Source of the DNA: Gloeobacter violaceus PCC 7421
Lineage (GTDB): Bacteria; Cyanobacteriota; Cyanobacteriia; Gloeobacterales; Gloeobacteraceae
NCBI RefSeq assembly: GCF_000011385.1
Contig: NC_005125.1
Coordinates: 1 to 64,000, forward strand
Length of the DNA: 64,000 bases
Reading direction: 5' to 3'
Shown here: positions 15,608 to 23,845 of the stretch, in pieces
How the letters are laid out: each line of letters begins with the position of its first letter
Position numbering within the stretch: the first letter of the stretch is position 1
Position numbers and translations under genes: made by a program
The notes under the pieces: generated by a model
Database searches by the model: none
What the model was told of the DNA's origin: nothing
What the model saw: only the letters and a program-made list of their open reading frames with translations

Positions 15608-17092
15608 TTAAAACTGGCCGGTGACGGCCCGGAAGGTGGCAAGCGCCCGTTCGTATTCGGCCTGGGAGTCGATCTGTTTGGTGCGGGCGGAGGCGTAGCC
15701 GCGCTCGCGCTGGTTGACCAGAAACACGGTGCTGTCGCCCAGCACGAAGCGGTCGCGCTCGCCCTGTTCGAGCCGACGGGCAAACTGGGTTTCCTGGGTG
15801 GCGTTCTCGTAGCGCCGGTAGGCCGCATCGACGGCGGAGACCGCGTCGATTACATCGGTGAGGATACGCTGGCGCTCGCCGAGCGAATCGAGGTCGACTT
15901 TCTGCATCTTCAGGCGGGCTTGCTCGATGAGGCCGTCGGCGGTGCGCTGAGCGAGGGGCAGAGTGACGGCGACGCCGAATTTGAGCGTGCCGCCGACTGA
16001 AAAATTGCCGGTATCGAGCCCAGGGCTCACGTAGAGATCTAACCCCGGCAGGCGTTGGTTTTCGGCGAGGGCCAGATCCAACCGGGCACTGTCGCGCTGC
16101 AGTGCCAGCCGCTGCAGTTCGGGGCGGCGCTCGATGGCTTCGCGCTGGGCCGCTGCGAGAATGCTCGGGTCGATTGCCGTGGGCGGAGACGATTCGGCGG
16201 GCAGGCGCGCCAGCGACGGCGGCGGTCCCTGGCGACCGTCCTCCTGCCAGAAGTAGAGCGAGAGCTTGAAGGCTTCTTTTTGGACGTCGCGCTCGGCTTT
16301 GACCAGTTCCCCCCGGCGCAACCGCACCTCCTGCTCGGCCTCCACCGCGTCGATGGCCGGCAAATCTCCGGAACCGGCCCGGTTATTGATCGCCGCCAAC
16401 CGCACCTGCGCCAGGTCGAGCACCTCGCGGGCCACCGTGAGCCGCCGTCCTGCCGCCACCCAGTCCCAGTAGCTGGTGGCCGCCTTGAGCTTGAGCTCCT
16501 GGCGCGTCTGCACCAATTCGGCCTGGGCAAGCGGCTCGCCCAGTTGCGCCTGCTGCTCGGCCAGGGCTTTTTCATTGATGCCCAGCCCGCGCAACAGCGG
16601 CACCGAGAAGCTCACAAAGTACTCCCCGGTGTCGCCGGTGGAGGACAAGGGCGATTTGACGTTCCCGACGTTGTAGCGGGCGCCGAAGTCGTACTTGATG
16701 CCGGAGCGGGTCGGAAATTCGACTTTGAGCTCGTTTTGGAAGGCGGCGCTGAACCTACCGCGCGCCGAGGTGCTGTTGTACTCGATCGATTCACTGTAGG
16801 CGCGAAAGACCGGGTCGAAGGCTCCTTGCTTCTCCAGCAGCTTGGCTGAGGCGATGCGCCGGGCGACAAAGGCACCCAACAGCTTCGGGTGGTAGCGCTC
16901 GACGCGCGAGAGCAATTCATCGAGCGAGAGGGGACCGCCCACATCCACCGCCGCTCCCCCCTGGAGCGGGTCTGAAAGGGCCGGGGGCACTTCGGGCTGG
17001 GCCAGGGCAGCGGCAGGCAGAGCGAGTGCGAAGGTGAGGGCGAGGCTAAGGGCACAGCGACGCTTCGCCCGGGGACACATCGGGATGGACAT
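15608..17092 (-). CDS. TolC-family outer-membrane channel protein
   Basis: Outer-membrane efflux protein of 494 residues: signal peptide (about 1-31), then two repeats of TolC/OEP type rich in long amphipathic helices (for example ELVQTRQELKLKAATSYWDW) and Gly/aromatic beta strands. It would form the exit duct for the ABC exporter and HlyD adaptor encoded just upstream on the same strand (27-base gap). Together they make a complete tripartite type I secretion or export machine. Confidence 0.88.
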   Translation of the reverse strand: MSIPMCPRAKRRCALSLALTFALALPAAALAQPEVPPALSDPLQGGAAVDVGGPLSLDELLSRVERYHPKLLGAFVARRIASAKLLEKQGAFDPVFRAYSESIEYNSTSARGRFSAAFQNELKVEFPTRSGIKYDFGARYNVGNVKSPLSSTGDTGEYFVSFSVPLLRGLGINEKALAEQQAQLGEPLAQAELVQTRQELKLKAATSYWDWVAAGRRLTVAREVLDLAQVRLAAINNRAGSGDLPAIDAVEAEQEVRLRRGELVKAERDVQKEAFKLSLYFWQEDGRQGPPPSLARLPAESSPPTAIDPSILAAAQREAIERRPELQRLALQRDSARLDLALAENQRLPGLDLYVSPGLDTGNFSVGGTLKFGVAVTLPLAQRTADGLIEQARLKMQKVDLDSLGERQRILTDVIDAVSAVDAAYRRYENATQETQFARRLEQGERDRFVLGDSTVFLVNQRERGYASARTKQIDSQAEYERALATFRAVTGQF

Positions 17093-17119
17093 GGCGAGGG
17101 CTTGGTGGCGGGTGGTGGG

Positions 17120-18490
17120 TTACTCTTTTTTGGCTTTGAGCTTGACCGGTTCCGCCTGGAGGGTAGGCGGGAAGGCGTTAAATTGCCGCCACAACTCGAA
17201 GCCCAGGGAGACCGTATCGAGCATGATCCAGCCGGTGGCCTCGGTGCCGGGACGCAGGTACTGGGGACCGGGCCAGGGTTGCTCGGTGCGCTGGGCCTGC
17301 TCGTCGGGGACCACGATCACCCGATAGCGGCTGGTGCCGTCGTCGACCGCGTCGATCACCGCCACGCGGCCGGCAAAGGTGCCCACCGCCACCGATGGCC
17401 AACCCACGAACTGTACCGCCGGCCAGCCGGCAAACTGCAGCCGGACCGGGCGACCCTCGGCCACCAGCGGCGCGTCGTTGTCGGAAAGATAAATTTCGAC
17501 CGCCCGGTCGGTGGTGGCGGGGGCGACCACCGCGAGCACGTCGCCCGCTTTGACCGTCTCGCCGGAGCCGACTTTGAGCAGGCGCACCACGACGCCGTCG
17601 CTCGGGGCGCGCACGATGCGCTGCTCGGTGCGCGAGCGCAAATTCTCGATATCGACATCGAGCTTGAGGATGTCGCCTTCGATGGTGGCCAAAGTCTCAC
17701 GCGCCGAGGCGAGGGAGGCGCGGGAACTGGCCAGGCTTGCGGCGGTGTCGAAGACGACTTTGTCCTGGTCGAAGCGGCCCACGCTCACCTCGCGGCGGGC
17801 GGCATCTAAAGCGGCACCGGCGCGGTCGCGCTCGGTGCGCGCTTTGACAAAGTCATTCTCGGCCACTTCGAGATCGCGGGTGGAGCGCAGGCCCTTGCTG
17901 TGCAGTTCGCGCAGACGTTTGACGTTGAGGCCGGCGGTGGTGAGATTGGTTTCGGCCGCCTCCAGGCTCTGGCGGGAGGCGCGCTCGCGATCGACGCTCT
18001 GAGCAGCTTTTTGCTGGGCGGCCGGAATGGCGAGACCGCGTGAACCTTCGAGGGCCGTCACCTGAGCGGCGATCGAGCCGATGCGGCTTTGGGCGGCGGC
18101 GCGTTTGGCGACCAGCACGCGCTTTTGCTGTTCGAGGCGGGCAAGCTGGTTGCTGTCGAGAAACTTCGCATCGAGGTCGGCAAGCTCGGCCACGACCGCG
18201 CCTTTTTGAACCTGCTGACCCTCCCGGATATTCCAGCGCACCAGCCGACCGGGAATCTGCGCCTCGATATTTTGGGGCCGCTGCATCGGCGAGAGCACCA
18301 TCACCTTGCCCTTGCCCACCACCGACTGCTGCCAGGGAATAAAACTCAGCCCCAGACCAGTCAGGAGCGTCAGCAGCAGCAAGATAGTCCCCAGCGAGAA
18401 GAGCGGTGCCGGGGTGACAAGCTGGGCGAGCGAGCGGAGCGAGGTCGGCTCGTAGTTAGAAACTCTGCGGCGATCGACGTATCCGGACAT
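17120..18490 (-). CDS. HlyD-type membrane fusion (adaptor) protein
   Basis: Protein of 456 residues with an N-terminal cytoplasmic stretch, one membrane helix near residues 31-52, a biotinyl-lipoyl-like half ([23 protein letters not shown]), a long coiled coil of about 200 residues, and the second lipoyl half ([21 protein letters not shown]). It bridges the inner-membrane ABC exporter to the TolC-like protein. It lies between those two genes with 45- and 27-base gaps, so they form an operon. Confidence 0.9.
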   Translation of the reverse strand: MSGYVDRRRVSNYEPTSLRSLAQLVTPAPLFSLGTILLLLTLLTGLGLSFIPWQQSVVGKGKVMVLSPMQRPQNIEAQIPGRLVRWNIREGQQVQKGAVVAELADLDAKFLDSNQLARLEQQKRVLVAKRAAAQSRIGSIAAQVTALEGSRGLAIPAAQQKAAQSVDRERASRQSLEAAETNLTTAGLNVKRLRELHSKGLRSTRDLEVAENDFVKARTERDRAGAALDAARREVSVGRFDQDKVVFDTAASLASSRASLASARETLATIEGDILKLDVDIENLRSRTEQRIVRAPSDGVVVRLLKVGSGETVKAGDVLAVVAPATTDRAVEIYLSDNDAPLVAEGRPVRLQFAGWPAVQFVGWPSVAVGTFAGRVAVIDAVDDGTSRYRVIVVPDEQAQRTEQPWPGPQYLRPGTEATGWIMLDTVSLGFELWRQFNAFPPTLQAEPVKLKAKKE

Positions 18491-18535
18491 GGCGGTTCCT
18501 GGCGGGTAGGCGGGATAGGAGCGGCACGATTCAAG

Positions 18536-20353
18536 TTAGGCGACCAGTTCGGCGCGCAGGCTGGGAAAGAGCGCAGCGAAGCGGCCTGCGGGGCGCGCGG
18601 CCATCTCCAGGGGCGAACCGGTCTCCACGATGCGGCCGTCGGCAAGCACATGCACGATGTCCGAGCGCATCACCACCTCCGGGTCGTGGGAGATGTTGAG
18701 AATGGTCCAGTTGTGATCGCCGCTGTAGATGTTGTCGAGGATGGCGAGTTTGTCCTTTTCGTCGATGCCGGTAAAGGCCTCGTCGAGGATCAACAGCTGC
18801 GGCTGGGCGACCAGGGCGCGGGCGATCAAAATCCGCTGCACCTGACCGCGGGAGAGGTTGCGCCCTCCGCTAATCAGCATCGTCTTGAGACCGTCGGGCA
18901 AAGTGGCCAGCTCGTCGGCCAACTGCGAGACTTCCAGAGCCAACACGAGATCTTCGTAGGGCGTATCGGTGCGGCCCAGCAAAATATTCTGCTCGATGGT
19001 GCCCTCGAACACTTCGTCGTTGGTGTCACTCACCAGTCCCACCACCTGGCGCAGGTCGTGGAGTTTGGCGTCGCGCACATCGACGCTGTTGACGGCCACC
19101 GCGCCGTGGTTCGGTTCGAGCAAGCCGCACAACAAGGCACTCAAAGTCGATTTGCCGGCGCCGCTGTTGCCCACCAGGCTCACCCGCTCGCCGGGCTTGA
19201 GACTCAAATAGAGGCCGTTTAAGACCTCCATGCCGGGGCGGTAGGCAAAGCGCACGTTGCGGCAAGTGATGCTTGCCCCCCGGTGCGAGCGCAACATCGG
19301 CTTGCCGCCCTGGCGCTCGACGGGTAGTTCGGTGGCCTGGCTGAGCTTTTCGAGGCTGGTCAGCAGGTCGTAGAATTCTTCGAGGGTGCGGATGAGCTTG
19401 TCGAGGGCAGCAAGCACCGTGAGCACGATCAGTTCGGCCGCCACCAATTGGCCCAGGGTGAGCTGGCCGTTGATCACCAGCCAGCCGCCGATGGCGAGGA
19501 TGCCGGCGTTGGCCACCGCACTAAATAGATAGTTGCCCACCGCCTGGCGAAAGAGCACCCGAAAGTGCAGCCGGCGCGCTTTGATGTATTCGAGCACCAG
19601 CGCGTCGGTGCGCTCAAGCGGGAAGGAGGGCACCCCGCTCATCTTGAAACCGGTCTGGCAGCGGCCCAATTCTTCGAGCCACTCAGCCACGCGGTACTTT
19701 TTGGAGGATTCTTTGATGCTCGTCTCCAGACCGCCGTTGCCGAGCCCCACCCAGACCAGCACGATAAACACAATCAAGAACAAATCGAACGCCAGCAGGT
19801 AGGGGCTGTAGATGGCCATCAGCACCATGCCGACCAGGATCGACAACAGAGCCGAGGGTGCCGTGAGCAACATCTTCGCCAGCGTCTTCTGGGCGGTGAC
19901 CACGTCGAAGAAGCGGTTGACCAGCTGCGGCGCGTACTCGTTGAGCAACGCCGACTGGCGGATAAACGGCAACCGCACAGCCAGCCTGAGGGCGATGCGC
20001 GCAAAAATGCGCTGCTGCAGGCGCTCAGCCAGCACCAACTGCATCAGCTTCAGCACCCCGGCGAAGGTCAGACACCCGAGTACCAGCAGCGTCAGGACGA
20101 CCAGCGGCTGCATGTAGACGCCGGTGGCGATGGTGTTGACCAGGGCGGAGGCCGCAAGCGGCACCGCCAGCGACAACAGCCCGACCATGACCGTGTAGGC
20201 GCCCAGCGCCACCAGATCCCACAAGTCCTCGCGCAACAGCCTGACCAACTTGCCGTAAGGACTGAGGTTGTCCTCCGTCTCCTCGTGCAAGAACTCCGAA
20301 GAGGGACCCTGGGTGGGCGGAACGATGAGCGGCAGTGTCTTCAGCAATGACAT
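18536..20353 (-). CDS. ABC exporter with fused permease and ATPase
   Basis: Protein of 605 residues: N-terminal six-helix exporter domain (about 45-330) and C-terminal ATPase with Walker A GNSGAGKSTL, signature LSRGQVQR, Walker B LLILDEAFTGIDE and H-loop ISHDPE. There is no C39 peptidase domain, so a double-Gly leader is not expected to be cleaved by it. In type I secretion such a protein exports a polypeptide or small compound with HlyD and TolC partners, encoded immediately downstream. The substrate is not evident. Confidence 0.88.
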   Translation of the reverse strand: MSLLKTLPLIVPPTQGPSSEFLHEETEDNLSPYGKLVRLLREDLWDLVALGAYTVMVGLLSLAVPLAASALVNTIATGVYMQPLVVLTLLVLGCLTFAGVLKLMQLVLAERLQQRIFARIALRLAVRLPFIRQSALLNEYAPQLVNRFFDVVTAQKTLAKMLLTAPSALLSILVGMVLMAIYSPYLLAFDLFLIVFIVLVWVGLGNGGLETSIKESSKKYRVAEWLEELGRCQTGFKMSGVPSFPLERTDALVLEYIKARRLHFRVLFRQAVGNYLFSAVANAGILAIGGWLVINGQLTLGQLVAAELIVLTVLAALDKLIRTLEEFYDLLTSLEKLSQATELPVERQGGKPMLRSHRGASITCRNVRFAYRPGMEVLNGLYLSLKPGERVSLVGNSGAGKSTLSALLCGLLEPNHGAVAVNSVDVRDAKLHDLRQVVGLVSDTNDEVFEGTIEQNILLGRTDTPYEDLVLALEVSQLADELATLPDGLKTMLISGGRNLSRGQVQRILIARALVAQPQLLILDEAFTGIDEKDKLAILDNIYSGDHNWTILNISHDPEVVMRSDIVHVLADGRIVETGSPLEMAARPAGRFAALFPSLRAELVA

Positions 20354-20422
20354 CGGGCGGTCTCCAGGGCTGAAAGGTTCTCCTGAGATCGATCTTCAAA
20401 AATCTTTGTAAAGCAGCGATGA

Positions 20423-20443
20423 GTGAACCATGAGAAAGTTCAC
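20423..20443. promoter_or_regulatory. GTGAAC-N9-GTTCAC inverted repeat before exporter operon
   Basis: A symmetric site between the response-regulator stop and the ABC exporter start, 70 bases upstream of the latter. Its half-site contains TTCAC, the core of the repeats at 22847-22872 and 22977-23003. It is a candidate site for the adjacent OmpR-type regulator or an internal promoter operator. Confidence 0.5.
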
Positions 20444-20456
20444 ATCCGCCCGCCCC

Positions 20457-21125
20457 TCAGGCGCGCAGGCGGTAGCCCATGCCGCGCACCGTCTCGATAC
20501 GGTCGGTGTTGAGCTTGCGGCGCAAGTAACCCACGTAGACATCGACGATGTTGGAGCCCGGATCGTAGTCGTAGCCCCAGACGCGGCTCAACAGATGCTC
20601 GCGGCTCATCACCTGGCCCGGGTGGCGCATAAACGTCTCCGCCAGCGTGAATTCGCGCGCCGACAACTCGACGGTGCGCCCCCCGGCGCTCACCTTGCGC
20701 GTGCGCAGATCGAGGCTGATTTCTCCCGAGCGCAAGACCAGTTGCTCCTGGGTGCGGCCGTTGCCGGTGTCGCGCAGGCGGGCGCGCACGCGGGCGAGCA
20801 ATTCTTCAAAGCGAAAGGGTTTGGTCACATAATCGTCCGCCCCCGATTCGAGTCCCGCCACTTTATCGGCAATGTCGTCGCGGGCGGTCAGGATAATCAC
20901 CGGCAGCCGCTCGCCGCGGCCACGCATCTCCTCGAGCACCACGAGCCCTGCTTTGCCCGGTAGCCCCAAATCGAGAATCATCAGGTCAAAGTCGTCGCAG
21001 GAGGCCATCTGGGCCGCTTCGACGCCGTTGCGCACGACGATGGTGGTGTAGCCGTTGGCGCGCAGACCTTTTTCTAGAAATGCGGCAATGCGCGTCTCAT
21101 CCTCGGCAATCAAAATCCGGTTCAT
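20457..21125 (-). CDS. OmpR/PhoB-family response regulator
   Basis: Protein of 222 residues. Receiver domain has the acidic pair EDE near residues 8-10, phospho-acceptor Asp in LMILDLGLPG (about residue 51), Thr in ILTARDD and Lys in YVTKPF. The C-terminal winged helix ends with VDVYVGYLRRKL...RGMGYRLRA. Its cognate kinase gene lies 25 bases upstream on the same strand. The exporter operon follows, so the system probably controls secretion. Confidence 0.93.
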   Translation of the reverse strand: MNRILIAEDETRIAAFLEKGLRANGYTTIVVRNGVEAAQMASCDDFDLMILDLGLPGKAGLVVLEEMRGRGERLPVIILTARDDIADKVAGLESGADDYVTKPFRFEELLARVRARLRDTGNGRTQEQLVLRSGEISLDLRTRKVSAGGRTVELSAREFTLAETFMRHPGQVMSREHLLSRVWGYDYDPGSNIVDVYVGYLRRKLNTDRIETVRGMGYRLRA

Positions 21126-21150
21126 GGCGGTTCTCCAAATTTGAGGGAGT

Positions 21151-22677
21151 TCAGTGCGAATAGACCGAGAGCACCGTCGAGCAGCTCTGACCTGCGAGTT
21201 GATTGTGCAATTGCAGTTCCTGGGGCGGGTCGAGGGGCAGCACCAGCGTAAAGGTCGCCCCTGCGCCCGGTACGCTTGTCAGTTGGATGCTGCCGCCGTG
21301 GGTGGTGGCGATCGCCTGTACGATGGCGAGTCCCAGGCCGCTGCCCTCGTAGCGGCTATGGCTGCCGCGCTCGAAGCGCTCGAAGATGCGCCGCTGATCT
21401 TCCGGCGCAATGCCCGGCCCGCAGTCGCTCACCCACAGATACACCCACACCCCCCGCAGGGCCGAGCCGATGGCGATGCGATCGCCCGGGGCAGTGTGCT
21501 GCACGGCGTTTTGGGCCAGATTGATCACCGCCTGGGTCAACCGCTGGCGATCGGCGACCATCCGGCCGCTGCCGCGCGCCTCGATGGACCACTCGCGCGG
21601 GGCGAGGGCACGGGCCTTTGCGTACAGTTCGTCGGTCAGTTCGCCGACATCGAACAGCTCAAAGAACAAAAAGTCCGGTCGCTCGGCCCTGGCCAAAAGC
21701 AGCAGGTCGTCGACAAAGCGGTTCATGCGATCGAGTTCGTCGTACACGATCGCCATCGTCTCGGCCCGCTCGCCGGGATCGTCTCCCAACAACTCCAAGT
21801 GACCCCGGACAATCGTAATCGGCGTGCGCAGTTCGTGGCCTGCGTCGCTGATAAAGTTGCGCTGGCTCGCGAAGGCCGCCTCCAGACGATCGAGCATCTG
21901 GTTGAAGGTGGCGGCCAGTTCGCCCAACTCGCCGCGGTCGCCCGCCGGGATGCGCCGGGTCAGATCCGATTCGCCAATCGATCGGGCCGTCTCGGCGAGC
22001 AGCCGCAAAGGCGCCAGCACCCGGCCGGCGGCGATCCAGGCCAATAGCGAAGCGAGCAGCGTCGCCCCAATAAAGACCTGGGCCACCACCATCACCGACC
22101 GCTCCACCTCGCGGCGCTCGCAGGAGACACAATAAGCCGCCACCAACAGTCCGCGCGGCTCGCCGCCCAGGCGCAACGGCTCGGCGATGTACAAAAACTT
22201 CTCGCCGCTCGAGCCCGTGCGCTCGTCGCGCTCCGGCGCGCGCAAATGCGACCAGCGGGAGGTGAGCTTGCCGTTGGCGCGCATGGTGCCGTCGAGCTTC
22301 TGGGGCATCGTCCGGTAGAGTTCGCCGTCGATGTAGGCGAGCATGAACTCGTTGTCGTGCGGGACGTAGCGGTAAAAAAAACGATCGAAGATGTGGGCGG
22401 CGCGTTCGCGCATCGGCTGCTCCTGCACAACCGGCTCCTCGGCGCTCAAAAGCTCAAAAAGCCGCACCTCCCGCACCAACGAGGTCTCCAGCCGCTCCTG
22501 CAATTGCATAAACAGAATCTCGCGCACCGCCAGGACCGAGGTCACTCCGCACAGGGCGATCAACAGCACGTACCAGGCGAGGATGCGCGTGCGCACTCCC
22601 CCGAAGGTTCGCCGCCAGAGCCGTGCGACGGATGGGTTCAATTGCTTGTCCCAATCTGAAAAACGCCCTGCGCCCAC
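21151..22677 (-). CDS. Sensor histidine kinase, HAMP-containing
   Basis: Membrane kinase of 508 residues: helix 1 (about 30-52), a periplasmic sensor domain of about 130 residues with a Cys pair near its end (YCVSCERRE), helix 2, HAMP (GRVLAPLRLLAETARS), H-box DAGHELRTPITIV, N-box NLAQNAVQHT, and G-boxes. It should phosphorylate the regulator encoded just downstream. The GTG start is a prediction. Domain order is like CusS/heavy-metal or envelope-stress sensors; the two cysteines before helix 2 might sense redox or metal, but that is inference. Confidence 0.9.
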   Translation of the reverse strand: MGAGRFSDWDKQLNPSVARLWRRTFGGVRTRILAWYVLLIALCGVTSVLAVREILFMQLQERLETSLVREVRLFELLSAEEPVVQEQPMRERAAHIFDRFFYRYVPHDNEFMLAYIDGELYRTMPQKLDGTMRANGKLTSRWSHLRAPERDERTGSSGEKFLYIAEPLRLGGEPRGLLVAAYCVSCERREVERSVMVVAQVFIGATLLASLLAWIAAGRVLAPLRLLAETARSIGESDLTRRIPAGDRGELGELAATFNQMLDRLEAAFASQRNFISDAGHELRTPITIVRGHLELLGDDPGERAETMAIVYDELDRMNRFVDDLLLLARAERPDFLFFELFDVGELTDELYAKARALAPREWSIEARGSGRMVADRQRLTQAVINLAQNAVQHTAPGDRIAIGSALRGVWVYLWVSDCGPGIAPEDQRRIFERFERGSHSRYEGSGLGLAIVQAIATTHGGSIQLTSVPGAGATFTLVLPLDPPQELQLHNQLAGQSCSTVLSVYSH

Positions 22678-22846
22678 GGTACTCTCTCTGGTAACGCCGA
22701 TTTGCTGAGGAGGCAGCTCCGCCTGCGCCTAGCGCAAAACCCGACGGGCCTGCACGCGCCAGGCGGCATGTATCGAAGTCAATCTCTTTAATTTTGATGA
22801 TAATCCAGATCATTTCTTTACAGAATTAGAGCCTTCTCATAAGGTT

Positions 22847-22872
22847 TTCACGATCGTCTCACGGGCCTTCAC
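22847..22872 (+). promoter_or_regulatory. Three phased TTCAC-type repeats, array 1
   Basis: TTCAC at 22847, CTCAC at 22858 and TTCAC at 22868, spaced 11 and 10 bases. Direct repeats on one helix face are typical of OmpR-family binding sites. The nearest such regulator is encoded at 20457-21125. Confidence 0.55.
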
Positions 22873-22976
22873 AGCATGATCCCAGCGTCCGGGCGCCGGC
22901 GATGCAAGGGCAAAGATTTTCGGGATCCCGCCGGGAGGTTCGCCTTGTGCAGGGTTGTTTCCTGCATGAGACATCT

Positions 22977-23003
22977 CTCACTTTTGTTTAACGAACGCTT
23001 CAC
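22977..23003 (+). promoter_or_regulatory. Three phased TTCAC-type repeats, array 2
   Basis: CTCAC at 22977, TTAAC at 22988 and TTCAC at 22999, exactly 11 bases apart, and 74 bases before the gene at 23077. It repeats the pattern of array 1 and could activate that gene. Confidence 0.5.
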
Positions 23004-23076
23004 AAAAGGTCGCGAAACTCATCATTAAGCCTGCAGTGAACGCAGTGCAGGGTCACGAAACTTTCAGGAGACCGCC

Positions 23077-23634
23077 ATGAACCGCTTGTTCGTCAGTGCT
23101 TTGTTGGGTATCGCCCTGGTTGCCCCGACGGCCGCCTTGGCCGGGGAAGTCGCCGGCGGCGGCAGCATCGTCTTTGCCTCCGGCCAGAGCCGGCCGGCCG
23201 AGCTGTGGGAGCGCGCCAACACCTATGTGCGCGACAAGAGCGTGCGCACCCACATCCCCGGCCGGACGATCGCCGAAGTTGTCGATTTGCAGAAGCAGGT
23301 GAAGGCCAGTCAGGTGCAGCCGGTCGCGAGCGCCCCGACCGCCGCAGTGGCTGAGGCCGAGCCTGCCAAGGCCCAGTTCCTGGGCAACACCATCGCCGCC
23401 GAGCCGATTGCCCAGGCCGCCCAGCCCAAGCAGGACACCAAAACCGCCGAGCTCGACGAACTGGCCACCAGCGGCAGCATCATTTTCTCGCCCGGTAAGC
23501 AGCAGCCCTGCATCGACAACCCGCGCTTCAACCCGGACAACGACGAGAGCGGCCCGCGCGCCTCTGAGCCCTACTCCGACTCCACGCCCTACGCCGGCAC
23601 TCCCGCGGTGGCCTCCGGCGCGGCCTGCCGCTAA
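23077..23634 (+). CDS. Small secreted protein with duplicated motif
   Basis: Protein of 185 residues with a signal peptide ending near ALA-GE (about residue 22). The mature chain contains two versions of one motif: GGGSIVFASGQ near its start and TSGSIIFSPGKQQP near residue 132, joined by an Ala/Pro/Gln-rich linker. The last third is polar with DNPRFNPDNDESG and two Cys. No known family recognised. It is divergent from the two-component and exporter block and has the repeat arrays upstream, so it may belong to the same regulon. Its classical signal peptide argues against export by that ABC system. Confidence 0.7.
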   Translation: MNRLFVSALLGIALVAPTAALAGEVAGGGSIVFASGQSRPAELWERANTYVRDKSVRTHIPGRTIAEVVDLQKQVKASQVQPVASAPTAAVAEAEPAKAQFLGNTIAAEPIAQAAQPKQDTKTAELDELATSGSIIFSPGKQQPCIDNPRFNPDNDESGPRASEPYSDSTPYAGTPAVASGAACR

Positions 23635-23639
23635 AGCCT

Positions 23640-23841
23640 GCGTGCTGCGGGGTGTGTGGGTTTATCCCGCCCCGCGGCCGGTATGGATCGTTTCCAAGCG
23701 CCACTTCAGGTTTCGGGGAGAGATGCGCTCCCTGGAACCTGAAGCCTATGTACAAGCTTGTCCCGGCAGACGGCAAGCCGGACTTCCGGTGCTGAAAGGA
23801 GCGGGTGAGGCTATCCCTGGCGGTCGGCCTCACTTTTTTTT
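23640..23841 (+). ncRNA. Structured 3' region or candidate small RNA with terminator
   Basis: The 200 bases after the 23077 gene contain a row of stable hairpins: GCGGGG/CCCCGC (23647-23675), a long stem CTTCAGGTT/AACCTGAAG with inner GGGAG/CTCCC (23704-23744), a CCGGC/GCCGG hairpin (23760-23783), and an intrinsic terminator GTGAGGC/GCCTCAC followed by eight Ts (23805-23841). This is more structure than a terminator needs. It may be a processed 3' UTR or an independent small RNA. The length is near that of 6S RNA, but I could not match the 6S fold. Confidence 0.45.
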
Positions 23842-23845
23842 GTCG

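Larger units (their letters stand above)
22678..23076. other. Divergent control region between kinase and secreted protein
   Basis: About 400 bases without a gene, separating the minus-strand kinase-exporter block from the plus-strand gene at 23077. It holds two arrays of TTCAC/CTCAC-type repeats, listed separately, and AT-rich stretches near 22785-22830. It is probably the shared promoter region for both directions. Confidence 0.55.

Noticed and set aside
18089-19222. Long plus-strand frames opposite the HlyD and ABC genes
   Set aside because: The minus-strand genes have clear motifs; these have none.
23640-23841. Assignment as 6S RNA, SRP RNA or tRNA
   Set aside because: The hairpin order does not match what I know of these RNAs, and no conserved SRP loop or T-arm is visible.
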